Positions 7,522 through 14,829 are shown, counted from the first letter of the stretch. The stretch is DNA of 64,000 bases from Aurantimonas sp036549475 (GCF_036549475.1 NZ_JAZHLI010000009.1:1-64000), one strand, 5' to 3'. Notes: a model not told the origin generated them from the sequence alone. Program-made: numbers and translations.

Positions 7522-7639
7522 AACTAGGAAATCCACAGCATTTCCCAAACCGGGGGATGCCCGTCGAGATGGCCGATTCACCATTTCGTCAACTGATTAT
7601 TGTGTCTTTTCCACACTTGTTTACGTTTCGTTCCTAGTT
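7522..7639. repeat. Paired 9-bp inverted repeat flanking 100 bp between the methyltransferase genes
   Basis: AACTAGGAA (7522-7530) and TTCCTAGTT (7631-7639) are perfect complements. Each is also followed directly by ATCCAC, giving a direct repeat of the form CTAG-N(2-3)-ATCCAC. The right copy includes TTATCCAC, close to a DnaA box. No gene lies inside the 258-bp gap 7481-7738. The arrangement could be a pair of operators, a small excision scar, or a miniature element. Confidence 0.45.
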
Positions 7640-7738
7640 ATCCACGTGGTAAGCGCCGCGCGACCAAGCCGGCGCACCTTCGTGATGACTCGCGAATCGC
7701 TCTCTGCCGTTGTCAGGTGTGTCGACAGAAGGAAATGC

Positions 7739-8899
7739 ATGATGCGTAGCGTTGAACTCTTCACCGGATGCGGAGGCCTTTCGATGGGCCTTTCCCGCGC
7801 GGGCTACGAGGCGCAACGCATGATCGAATGGGACCGCCACTCGGTCGCGAACGTCTTGCACAACCGTAAGCGCAACGTCGAGCACGTGCGCGAATGGCCC
7901 ATCGAGCAGTCCGATGTCCGCGTCATCGACTGGACGCAGTACGCCGGCATCGAACTCGTAGCTGGCGGTCCACCCTGTCAGCCGTTCAGCGTCGGCGGGC
8001 GGCACAAGGGTAACGATGACACCCGCGACATGTGGCCTGAGGCCATCCGTGCGGTGCGCGAGGCCATGCCGGCCGCCTTCCTGTTCGAGAACGTGCGCGG
8101 GCTGACGCGCATCGCCTTCGCCGATTACCTTGACTGGATCGTGCGCTCCCTGTCGCGTCCGCACGTGGAACGGCGCGATGGCGAGAGCAGGGAAGAACAC
8201 CTCGTCCGGTTGCGAGCCGCCAGCGAGGGCTTGGAGTACCGGATCTCCGTCCACAGCGTGAACGCCGCCGACTACGGCGCCGCGCAGAAGCGACACCGCG
8301 TCCTTTTTATGGGCGTTCGGTCCGATATCGACGCGCCGCTCCCGCCTCTTAACGCGACCCATGCACGGGAGCGTCTGCTCTGGGATCAATGGGTCGACGG
8401 GACGTACTGGCAGCGCCACGGATTGAAGGCTCCCGCCCGACCCAACCGCACCGACGAAGCCGCGGTCCGCCGCCTGCGTGCCTCCGGTGAGCGCCCTGCC
8501 CTGCCACCGTGGCGCACGCTTCGCGACGCCATCGCGGGACTCGGCGAGCCGGGCACGGGTAAGTTCTCGAACCACATCCTCCAACCAGGCGCCCGGTCGT
8601 ACCCCGGGCATACGGGATCACCGCTGGATCAGCCGTCCAAGGCGCTCAAGGCTGGGGTGCACGGCGTCCCCGGAGGCGAGAACACGATCGCCCTTGGCGA
8701 CGGTGCGATCCGATATCTGACGGTCCGAGAGGCTGCCCGGTTGCAGGGCATGCCGGACGACTACGAGTTCGCCGGATCCTGGTCGGAGAACATGCGCCAG
8801 CTCGGCAACGCGGTACCCACGCAGCTCGCCGAGGCGGCTGGCCGCGCGATGTCGGAGGTATTGACGTCAGCGCGGCGGCCGCGCACGCGGGCGGCCTGA
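7739..8899 (+). CDS. DNA (cytosine-5) methyltransferase of a type II restriction-modification system
   Basis: ATG 7739 has an AGAAGGA site six bases upstream and begins MMRSVELFTGCGGLSMGL (motif I). Motif IV is GGPPCQPFSVGG with the catalytic Cys, motif VI FENVRG, motif VIII QKRHRVLFMGVR; the recognition domain contains YPGHTGSPLDQPSKALKAG and motif X QLGNAVPTQL. The protein is 386 residues, normal for a single-specificity enzyme. The stop overlaps the start of the restriction enzyme (TGATG), so they are one operon with vsr. It should protect the host from the GIY-YIG enzyme; Eco29kI relatives cut CCGCGG, but the specificity here is not readable from sequence. Confidence 0.92.
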   Translation: MMRSVELFTGCGGLSMGLSRAGYEAQRMIEWDRHSVANVLHNRKRNVEHVREWPIEQSDVRVIDWTQYAGIELVAGGPPCQPFSVGGRHKGNDDTRDMWPEAIRAVREAMPAAFLFENVRGLTRIAFADYLDWIVRSLSRPHVERRDGESREEHLVRLRAASEGLEYRISVHSVNAADYGAAQKRHRVLFMGVRSDIDAPLPPLNATHARERLLWDQWVDGTYWQRHGLKAPARPNRTDEAAVRRLRASGERPALPPWRTLRDAIAGLGEPGTGKFSNHILQPGARSYPGHTGSPLDQPSKALKAGVHGVPGGENTIALGDGAIRYLTVREAARLQGMPDDYEFAGSWSENMRQLGNAVPTQLAEAAGRAMSEVLTSARRPRTRAA

Positions 8900-9678
8900 T
8901 GCCCGAGGGCTACGGAGAGTTCGAGGTCGACATCGCGGCGCTCATGAGGAGCAGCCTGCCGGCCTATTTCGACGGGTTGAACGCCGTTCCTCTGTTGACC
9001 GAGTACATCGCCGAGATCCCGTTCCAAGCGCAGGGAGCCTATCTGCTGCTCCTGAATGGCACGATCGTGTACGTCGGGAAGACCGACGCCCAGGCAGGCT
9101 TCCGCTATCGGCTCACCCGGCACTTCCACAACGTCCAGCACAGGCAGCACCTGGATCCTGCCGACGTGTCGTTCAAGGCGGTGCGGGTGTTCGTGTTCAA
9201 CATGTTCGACCTCGAGACCATGCTCATCGAGGAATACACGCGCGTCGCAAGCCTGCGGCCCATCTGGAACACGAGCGGCTTCGGCTCGAACGACCCCGGC
9301 CACCGCCGTGAGAACCAGGATCCGGCGCTCTTCGACGTCCGTCATCCCGTCGACATCGACCGTGAAATCAAGGCCATTGATCCCGGGACGCACGAGATCC
9401 TCGCGGTGTTGCTCCGGCTGAAGGACTTGCTGCCCTACACCTTTCGCTACGAGGCCGACGGGCCGGGGCGACAGGCGTGGAGGCAGGGCCACGCCGACAT
9501 GAGGGGCCACGACATGACCGTTCCCACAGGGCCGCAGACGACGCGATCTATCCTTCAGGCCGCGCTCAACGCCATGGGGCCGGAATGGCAGGCGACTGTG
9601 CTGCCAAATCGGGTCATTCTCTACAAGGAGGACACGACCTATCCGGCGCAGGTCGAGGCCTTCCGCGCGAATCCTTGA
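8899..9678 (+). CDS. Eco29kI-like GIY-YIG restriction endonuclease
   Basis: A 259-residue protein. Near residue 48 a degenerate GIY-YIG core is visible: GAYLLLLNG followed by IVYVGKTD, then RYRLTRHF (catalytic Arg region) and an MLIEEY segment carrying the conserved Glu. The later WNTSGFGSNDPGHRRENQ followed by a FDxxHP motif matches the signature of the Eco29kI family, whose members are GIY-YIG type II enzymes. The C-terminal ~60 residues (after MTVPTG) are extra relative to Eco29kI (about 214 aa) and unrecognised. It is translationally coupled to the methyltransferase upstream and to vsr downstream. Function as the restriction partner is inferred from context and motifs. Confidence 0.78.
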   Translation: MPEGYGEFEVDIAALMRSSLPAYFDGLNAVPLLTEYIAEIPFQAQGAYLLLLNGTIVYVGKTDAQAGFRYRLTRHFHNVQHRQHLDPADVSFKAVRVFVFNMFDLETMLIEEYTRVASLRPIWNTSGFGSNDPGHRRENQDPALFDVRHPVDIDREIKAIDPGTHEILAVLLRLKDLLPYTFRYEADGPGRQAWRQGHADMRGHDMTVPTGPQTTRSILQAALNAMGPEWQATVLPNRVILYKEDTTYPAQVEAFRANP

Positions 9679-10106
9679 CCGAGGGTGTCGACCCCGCTCG
9701 CAGCCGCCAGATGGCGCTCATCCGGGGCAAGGACACCAAACCCGAGATGATCGTCCGTCGTCTCGCTCACTCCCTCGGCTACCGCTTCCGACTCCATCGC
9801 AAGGACCTGCCGGGCAAGCCGGATCTCGTCTTTCCCTCGCGGCGCGCGGCCGTCTTTGTTCACGGCTGCTTCTGGCATCGGCACGGCGACCCCGAATGCC
9901 GGCTTGCCCGCCTCCCGAAGTCGCGCCCCGAGTTCTGGCTGCCAAAGCTGGAGAGCAACCGCCAGAGGGACTTCCGGAACGTCGCGGCGCTGGAGGCCGC
10001 CGGCTGGCGAGTCCTGACAGTTTGGGAGTGCCAGCTTCGCAATGTCGACGCGCTCGACGAGCGGATGCGGGAGTTCCTAGGTCCGCCGGGGCGGAGTCTC
10101 GGCTGA
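9675..10106 (+). CDS. vsr: Very short patch repair endonuclease Vsr
   Basis: Nicks DNA 5' of the T in T:G mismatches that arise when 5-methylcytosine deaminates, starting very short patch repair. The 143-residue reading from TTG 9675 gives EGVDPARSRQMALIRGKDTK, the family N-terminus; then DLPGKPDLVF with the catalytic Asp, the zinc-site segment VHGCFWHRH, and KLESNRQRD with conserved basic residues. The TTG overlaps the restriction gene stop (TTGA), which supports this unusual start over ATG 9711. Presence of vsr fits the two upstream C5-methyltransferases. Motifs look complete. Confidence 0.9.
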   Translation: MTEGVDPARSRQMALIRGKDTKPEMIVRRLAHSLGYRFRLHRKDLPGKPDLVFPSRRAAVFVHGCFWHRHGDPECRLARLPKSRPEFWLPKLESNRQRDFRNVAALEAAGWRVLTVWECQLRNVDALDERMREFLGPPGRSLG

Positions 10107-10117
10107 AACGAGACTCC
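10093..10117. terminator. Bidirectional hairpin between vsr and the metallophosphoesterase gene
   Basis: GGAGTCTCG (10093-10101) and CGAGACTCC (10109-10117) form a perfect 9-bp stem with a 7-nt loop that contains the vsr TGA stop. Before insertion of the IS5 element, the convergent metallophosphoesterase gene ended immediately to its right, so one hairpin served both genes. Confidence 0.6.
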
Positions 10118-10120
10118 TAG
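10117..10120. repeat. Left target-site duplication CTAG of the IS5 element
   Basis: CTAG directly abuts the left inverted end and is repeated at 11651-11654, where its first three bases are also the stop codon (TAG on the minus strand) of the metallophosphoesterase gene. Confidence 0.9.
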
Positions 10121-10198
10121 CAGGCTGTTGAAAAAAGCCGCTCGCCGCAGGGCTTTTAGCATGATTCATTGTCTTCGAAGGGATTCGGAGGCCGGGGC

Positions 10199-11290
10199 AT
10201 GCGTGGCGACGACAATCGAACGGGTGAGCTGTTCAGCTACGTGGATCTGGAGGCGCGGGTTCGGCGCGATCATCCACTGCGGGCGATCCGGACAATCGTT
10301 AACCAGGCGCTTGCGGCGCTGGAGCGGGAGTTCTCGGCGCTCTATTCGCCGCTGGGACGGCCGTCGATCCCGCCGGAGAAGCTGCTGCGGGCAATGCTCC
10401 TTCAGGCGTTTTACTCGATCCGCTCGGAGCGGCTCCTCATGGAGCGGCTGGAATACGACCTTCTGTTCCGCTGGTTTGTCGGCATCGGCGTCGATGACGC
10501 GGCGTGGGACCACTCGACATTCTCCAAGAACCGCGACCGGCTGCTGGAAGGCGATATCGCTGCGAAGTTCCTGGGCGCGGTTCTGGCCCAGCCCAGGGTC
10601 AAGCGTCTTCTGTCGAGCGATCACTTCTCGGTCGACGGCACGCTGATCGAGGCCTGGGCGTCGATGAAGAGTGTCAGGCCGAAGGATGGTTCGGACAATC
10701 CTCCAGCCGAGGGCGGCGGGCGCAATCAGGAAGCCGACTTCCACGGCCAGAAGCGGACGAACGAGACGCATGCCTCGACCACCGACCCGGAGGCCAGGCT
10801 CTACAAGAAGGGCAAGGGCAAGGAGGCGAAGCTGTGCTTCATGGGGCATGGGCTGATGGAGAACCGTCACGGTCTGCTGGTCGACGCATGCCTGACATTC
10901 GCCGACGGTCATGCCGAGCGGGTGGCGGCGCTTCATATGATCGAGCCCCTGGCCGACCGGCCGCGACGGATCACGCTCGGCGCCGACAAGGGCTACGACA
11001 CGGAGGACTTCGTCAACGAGTTGCGCTCGATGAGGGTGACGCCGCATGTGGCGCAGAACATCAGCGGCCGACGTTCGGCGATTGACGGACACACAACGCG
11101 CCATGGCGGCTATGCCGTCAGCCAGCGCATCCGCAAGCGTATCGAGGAGGCGTTCGGCTGGATCAAGACGGTCGCCGGGCAGGACAAGACGAAGTTCCGC
11201 GGTCGCGACCGTGTCGGATGGGCCTTCACCTTCGCGGCCGCCGCCTACAATCTGGTGCGGCTACCCAGGCTCATCGTGGACACTGGCTGA
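10199..11290 (+). CDS. IS5-family transposase (DDE)
   Basis: A 363-residue transposase starting MRGDDNRTGELFSYVDLEAR at ATG 10199, with a GGAG-containing stretch upstream. The N-terminal helix-turn-helix region includes PSIPPEKLLRAMLLQAFYSI. The first catalytic Asp lies in HFSVDGTLIEAW, the second in LGADKGYDTEDF, and the Glu in the RIEEAFGWIKTVAG segment with its Y/R signature. The gene fills most of the element and is intact. It drives cut-and-paste movement of the element and is translationally coupled to the passenger gene by a TGATG overlap. Confidence 0.95.
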   Translation: MRGDDNRTGELFSYVDLEARVRRDHPLRAIRTIVNQALAALEREFSALYSPLGRPSIPPEKLLRAMLLQAFYSIRSERLLMERLEYDLLFRWFVGIGVDDAAWDHSTFSKNRDRLLEGDIAAKFLGAVLAQPRVKRLLSSDHFSVDGTLIEAWASMKSVRPKDGSDNPPAEGGGRNQEADFHGQKRTNETHASTTDPEARLYKKGKGKEAKLCFMGHGLMENRHGLLVDACLTFADGHAERVAALHMIEPLADRPRRITLGADKGYDTEDFVNELRSMRVTPHVAQNISGRRSAIDGHTTRHGGYAVSQRIRKRIEEAFGWIKTVAGQDKTKFRGRDRVGWAFTFAAAAYNLVRLPRLIVDTG

Positions 11291-11634
11291 TGGCCAGGGT
11301 TCCCGCCTTCGCCCAGGTCTTCGCCGGCCGCTGGCGCATCGTCGAGATGGACAACTGGGACAATGACTTCCTCGACCTGGTCGAGGAAGCAAATCTCAGC
11401 TTCCAGGGAACGGCGGATGGCGAGATCGCCTTCGGCGCGCTCAAGGGCTTCCTCGACGTCCGCTATGGCGCACGCGACGGATCCGCCTGCGCAGAGTTCT
11501 CGTGGGAGGGACAAGACGAGAATGACCCCGCCTGCGGTCGCGGATGGGCAGCACTCGGCACCGCCGGACGCCTCGTCGGGCACTTCTACATCCACAACGG
11601 CGACGATTCAGGGTTCGTTTGCGAACGTGGGTGA
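11290..11634 (+). CDS. IS5 passenger protein, 114 aa, unknown function
   Basis: ATG 11290 overlaps the transposase stop (TGATG). The protein reads MARVPAFAQVFAGRWRIVEM, then an acidic stretch DNWDNDFLDLVEEA, and ends GHFYIHNGDDSGFVCERG. It is a compact, probably beta-rich acidic domain without a named family that I can assign; I believe similar proteins occur beside other transposases of this subgroup. Position wholly inside the inverted repeats shows it moves with the element. A role in transposition control or a selfish benefit is only a guess. Confidence 0.7.
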   Translation: MARVPAFAQVFAGRWRIVEMDNWDNDFLDLVEEANLSFQGTADGEIAFGALKGFLDVRYGARDGSACAEFSWEGQDENDPACGRGWAALGTAGRLVGHFYIHNGDDSGFVCERG

Positions 11635-11650
11635 ATTCTTCAACAGCCTG

Positions 11651-12622
11651 CTAGGTCCCACGGCTTACCTCGCCATCTTCCGGCATCCCGAACCCCAGTT
11701 CCGACGCCCACCGCCGGACGGCTGCGATCCCGTCGACGGGCAGCGTCGGATAGTCCTCGAAGATCTCGACGTCCGACCGCCCGGCCTTCAGGTACGCCAA
11801 TACCGTTCTCGCCGGTACGCGGGTGCCCTCTACGCACGGCTCCCCGGACATTACGTTGGGATCCTCGACCACGCGGCTGCGGTAGCCGACCCCGGCCTCC
11901 GATGCCGCGCGGTTCTCCCGCCACAGCCTCGCAAACCCTTCAGCCTGCTCGTCGACCGAGGCCGCCCCCGCGTACGGCACCACCTCGTCGCCCGGCTCCG
12001 GATCGACGTCCGGCAGCCTCTCGAGGATCTCCAGCGCCTTCGCCGGATCCCCACGCGCCGCGCGCTCGCGCATCATTCGGTGTGCCGCCTGCTGGCGCTC
12101 GAACTCCTCCTGCTGCAGCTCCAGCGTCGGGCGGATCTCGTCGAGCGTAACGGGTTGGAAATCCCAGACGTCGACGCCAACGTCGACCGACCGCCCGATG
12201 CCCTGAAGATTGCCGTGACTATGGCCGTACAGGTGGATGGCGCCGTAGTGCACCCCCGGCCACGTGCGGAGCGCATAGTGGTCGAGTACCAGCGGCAACT
12301 TCTCATCGGGGTGCCGGAGGAGGATGCGGTCCTGCGGCTGCGAGGCCCACGGAAGGTTGCGGACTTTCAGTCTGTCGTGGTTGCCGATGATCAGGTGCTT
12401 GCGGCCGTTCAGCCGGCCGAAGATCTCGGTACACCTCTCGGCCGTCGACTTCATCGCGAAATCGCCGAGGTGGTAGACGGCATCGTTCTTGCGGACGCGG
12501 TCATTCCATCGGCGGACCAAGCCTTCATCCATATCCTCAACGTCGAAGAAAGGTCTCTGGCACATTTCGATGATGCCGCGATGGCCGTAGTGAGTGTCGG
12601 CGGTGAAGAAGATCTCTGGCAT
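11651..12622 (-). CDS. Metallophosphoesterase fused to a DUF433 domain
   Basis: A 323-residue protein. Residues ~1-165 form a calcineurin-like phosphoesterase with all metal motifs: FTADTHYGH (D-x-H), YHLGDFA (GD), IIGNHD (GNHD) and LYGHSHG (GH-x-H). A charged helical linker follows (QQEEFERQQAAHRMM). Residues ~255-310 match DUF433, a winged-helix-like domain usually found in small antitoxin-like proteins: PNVMSGEPCVEGTRVPARTV and IFEDYPTLPVDGIAAVRRWA. This fusion is unusual. The substrate could be a nucleotide, phosphoprotein or nucleic acid. The stop TAG lies within the CTAG target of the IS5 element, so the gene was not damaged by the insertion. Confidence 0.82.
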   Translation of the reverse strand: MPEIFFTADTHYGHRGIIEMCQRPFFDVEDMDEGLVRRWNDRVRKNDAVYHLGDFAMKSTAERCTEIFGRLNGRKHLIIGNHDRLKVRNLPWASQPQDRILLRHPDEKLPLVLDHYALRTWPGVHYGAIHLYGHSHGNLQGIGRSVDVGVDVWDFQPVTLDEIRPTLELQQEEFERQQAAHRMMRERAARGDPAKALEILERLPDVDPEPGDEVVPYAGAASVDEQAEGFARLWRENRAASEAGVGYRSRVVEDPNVMSGEPCVEGTRVPARTVLAYLKAGRSDVEIFEDYPTLPVDGIAAVRRWASELGFGMPEDGEVSRGT

Positions 12623-12831
12623 TGGGTCGCTCTCATTTTGGGGCGTGCGTCGGCGCGGCCCCGGAGCGGGACCGTCAGGCGAGGCGGCGTATGAGCTGCG
12701 AGCGAGAGATCATCATGCCTTGTGCGGCGGCGGGAGGGTGGGCGTCAAGCGGGCAGGTTTCGCATGCCTCGCGATATGAGTAGTCTCGAAGTCGTCCCGC
12801 ACGTGAGTTCGACCGGAGAGCATTAAAACCG

Positions 12832-13347
12832 ATGACCAACGCCGCACGTCTGGTGCTCGCGGACTGTGAAATAGCCGCCGACATGCTCGAGGAAGAACGT
12901 GACGACGGATCCTGGAGGATACTCTGGGTAGGCTCGATCGCGCTTCTTCGCGCCGTCGGTCATGTGCTCCATAAGATTGACGGTCGTCACCCACCGTGTC
13001 GCGGGGCTGCGAATGCTGCTTTCAAGGTCTGGAAAGGTGATGCCCTGGAGCACGCGATTTTTCGAGAATTCGTTGAGAATGAACGTAACAACGTCTTGAA
13101 GGCGTACGAGTTTAACGTGCATCCATCCAACGTGGTGACCCTTGCTTTCACCGGTCCTCACGGAAGCTCTGAGGTAGCCTCGATCGATGGCGATCTGTAT
13201 CGTCCTATCGAGGATGGTTACGGGTCAGGCGTAGACGCTCGGGACATCTACAGGGAGGCTATCGCTTGGTGGAGGAAGGAACTCGACTTGATCGATCACG
13301 TAGTACGGGCGGAAGAAGAAGGCGGACCTCAGAAAAAGCCGTCCTAA
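12832..13347 (+). CDS. Hypothetical helical (HEPN-like?) protein, 171 aa
   Basis: ATG 12832 has GGAGAG about 12 nt upstream. The predicted protein is helical: a first pair of long helices (ARLVLADCEIAADMLEEE, WVGSIALLRAVGHVLHKID), then FREFVENERNNVLKAYEF, which resembles the R-x(4-6)-[H/Y] helix end of HEPN folds, and a final DIYREAIAWWRKELDLID helix. I know of similar uncharacterised proteins in alphaproteobacteria but no named family. It overlaps the next gene by 82 nt, so the two are expressed together. Location in a defence island suggests, but does not show, a defence or toxin role. Confidence 0.55.
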   Translation: MTNAARLVLADCEIAADMLEEERDDGSWRILWVGSIALLRAVGHVLHKIDGRHPPCRGAANAAFKVWKGDALEHAIFREFVENERNNVLKAYEFNVHPSNVVTLAFTGPHGSSEVASIDGDLYRPIEDGYGSGVDARDIYREAIAWWRKELDLIDHVVRAEEEGGPQKKPS

Positions 13348-14012
13348 CCAGCCTTCTTCTAGTTGAGGAGAAGCTCCTCGAAAGCGAGTACTTCCTCGGT
13401 AGAATCGCAATTTCCAACGATCCTATCCACCTGCGGTACGATCTGAACGCGTTCGTGTCAGCCTGCCGCGTGGCCTTCTTTCTGCTCCGAAAGGAGTTAG
13501 CCAGGGTCGACGGGTTCCGCGACTGGGTCAAAGAGGCGGAGCGCCGGATCGACGAAGACGACGTGCAGGCCTTCTTCGTGCGGTTGAGAAACTTCTCGCA
13601 GAAGGAGGGGAGGATCCAGGTCCACGGTCAGATGTCGTCGAGAGCAGACGGTCGCCCAGGTGCATGGCGCTGGATCTTTGTTGATGGCTCCCTCGAGGTT
13701 CCAACCGTTCTGAAGGGTGTGCAGGTCGCGACTGCATGTCGAATGTACCTAGCCCGGACAGCCACTCTCATCCTCGAATGCGCTAGGCGGTTTCCCTACG
13801 ACGCCTGCCCGTGGATGGCTCTCTCCCGCGAGGGAGTGCGCGAGCGGCAACTCGATCTCAATCGCATCGAATTTGTGCTGGGCATTCCGAAGGAATTCAT
13901 TCGGGCGACTGCCGGAAACGATGATGAGCAGCGACGGATAATCCTCCAGCGACATGTGGATCCGGTCGCCTATCGAGAAATCGAGCGACTGTCTCAGATC
14001 GAAGGAAACTGA
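13266..14012 (+). CDS. Hypothetical helical (HEPN-like?) protein, 248 aa
   Basis: The only in-frame start is GTG 13266, within the preceding gene; the first ~25 residues are basic and may be over-extended, while family-like sequence begins at about residue 27 (VLTSLLLVEEKLLESEYFLG). The next helices (YDLNAFVSACRVAFFLLRKE) and the VRLRNFSQKEGRIQVHG motif resemble HEPN-type helical bundles with a conserved R-N-x-S-x-K-E-G segment. The C-terminal ~120 residues are unassigned. It looks like a distant paralogue or partner of the 12832 gene. It is the last island gene before the tRNA. Confidence 0.5.
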   Translation: MVEEGTRLDRSRSTGGRRRRTSEKAVLTSLLLVEEKLLESEYFLGRIAISNDPIHLRYDLNAFVSACRVAFFLLRKELARVDGFRDWVKEAERRIDEDDVQAFFVRLRNFSQKEGRIQVHGQMSSRADGRPGAWRWIFVDGSLEVPTVLKGVQVATACRMYLARTATLILECARRFPYDACPWMALSREGVRERQLDLNRIEFVLGIPKEFIRATAGNDDEQRRIILQRHVDPVAYREIERLSQIEGN

Positions 14013-14187
14013 CCTCGAATCTTTCACCGAGACGGTCGACGATTCCTGGCTGGACCGAGAAACCCGGCTTGGGAGTGCCCCCCACAGGTCGGGCTTAGGG
14101 CGTTCGTATCTGTCGCGGTTTCTGTCGCGGTGCCGACCCAAGCCTTCGGGAGGCTCTCGAAAACGCCAAGGTTTTCAGCGGGTTGGC

Positions 14188-14264
14188 TGGTCGGAGTGGC
14201 AGGATTCGAACCTGCGACCCCCTCGTCCCGAACGAGGTGCGCTACCAGGCTGCGCTACACTCCG
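14188..14264 (-). tRNA. tRNA-Pro (anticodon CGG)
   Basis: On the minus strand a 77-nt cloverleaf is complete: acceptor stem CGGAGTG/CACTCCG, D arm GCGC/GCGC with AGCCTGGTA loop, anticodon stem CCTCG/CGAGG with loop TTCGGGA (anticodon CGG, proline), T arm GCAGG-TTCGAAT-CCTGC, and encoded CCA. The 3' end points left toward the accessory island, the orientation expected if an element integrated at this tRNA gene. Confidence 0.97.
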
Positions 14265-14415
14265 TGACCTGCGCCGCGGTGTATAGCGGCGGCGTCTTTC
14301 GCCTGCAAGCAGTCTTCGCGCATTCTGTTGCACATAATGCCGGTTTGTCTGGCAGGCCGGTGCCTGGTTCGGCCTGGCCCCTTGCGGTGTCGCGGATCGG
14401 CGTGGCCCTCGCGGG

Positions 14416-14829
14416 TCAGGCCTCCGGCTCGGCCTGCCGGCAATCGGCGCAGCGGCCATTGATCTCGATCGAGGTCCGCACGGCGCGGAACCCTTCCGCG
14501 TCCGCCCAGCCCTGCAGCCGTTCGCAGATGACGTCGTCGGAGAATTCCCAAACGCGGGCGCAGGATTCGCAGATGCCGAAGGCGATCATCGCGCTGCCGT
14601 GATGCTCGCCGGGATGGGTGCAGGCGACGAAGGCCTTGAGACTGTCGATTCGGTGGATCAGGCCGCAATCAATCAGCTTGTCGAGGGCGCGGTAGACCTG
14701 GAGCGGCGCGCGGAACCCCTCGTCGCGCAGGCGGTCGAGGATGGTGTAGGCGCTGAGGGGTTCGTCGGCGGCGCCGAGCGTGTCGAAGACCAGGCTCTGG
14801 TTGCGGGTGAGCTTCGGACGTGCTGTCAT
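14416..14829 (-). CDS. zur: Zinc uptake regulator Zur (Fur family)
   Basis: A 137-residue Fur-family repressor. The N-terminal winged helix reads KLTRNQSLVFDTL to LQVYRALDKLIDCGLIHRID; the C-terminal half has CTHPGEHHGSAMIAFGICESC and ends GRCADCRQ, giving the two CxxC pairs of the structural zinc site and the H-rich regulatory site. It senses intracellular Zn and represses znu genes. Its ATG overlaps the znuB stop (ATGA), so it is the last gene of znuCB-zur, a common alphaproteobacterial arrangement that produces autoregulation. Confidence 0.92.
   Translation of the reverse strand: MTARPKLTRNQSLVFDTLGAADEPLSAYTILDRLRDEGFRAPLQVYRALDKLIDCGLIHRIDSLKAFVACTHPGEHHGSAMIAFGICESCARVWEFSDDVICERLQGWADAEGFRAVRTSIEINGRCADCRQAEPEA

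Larger units (their letters stand above)
10121..11650 (+). mobile_element. Complete IS5-type insertion sequence with CTAG target duplication
   Basis: A 1530-bp element bounded by inverted ends CAGGCTGTTGAA (10121-10132) and TTCAACAGCCTG (11639-11650). CTAG at 10117-10120 and CTAG at 11651-11654 are the 4-bp target duplication typical of IS5-group elements, which prefer such CTAR sites. It encodes an intact DDE transposase and a small passenger gene. Both ends and the duplication are perfect, so insertion is recent and probably still active. Confidence 0.93.

Noticed and set aside
12675..12884. Small minus-strand frame with an REACETCPLDAH-type segment
   Set aside because: Overlaps the start of the 12832 gene, lacks a convincing ribosome site and a recognisable family; could not be supported as a gene.
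14013..14187. Possible integrase remnant left of the tRNA
   Set aside because: The segment has a short direct repeat (CTGTCGCGGT twice) and resembles DNA often found between tRNA and integrase genes, but no integrase motif can be read in any frame.
14183..14602. Open frame on the + strand beginning inside the tRNA region
   Set aside because: Its N-terminus is the well-known spurious translation of a tRNA-Pro complement; the rest is antisense to zur.
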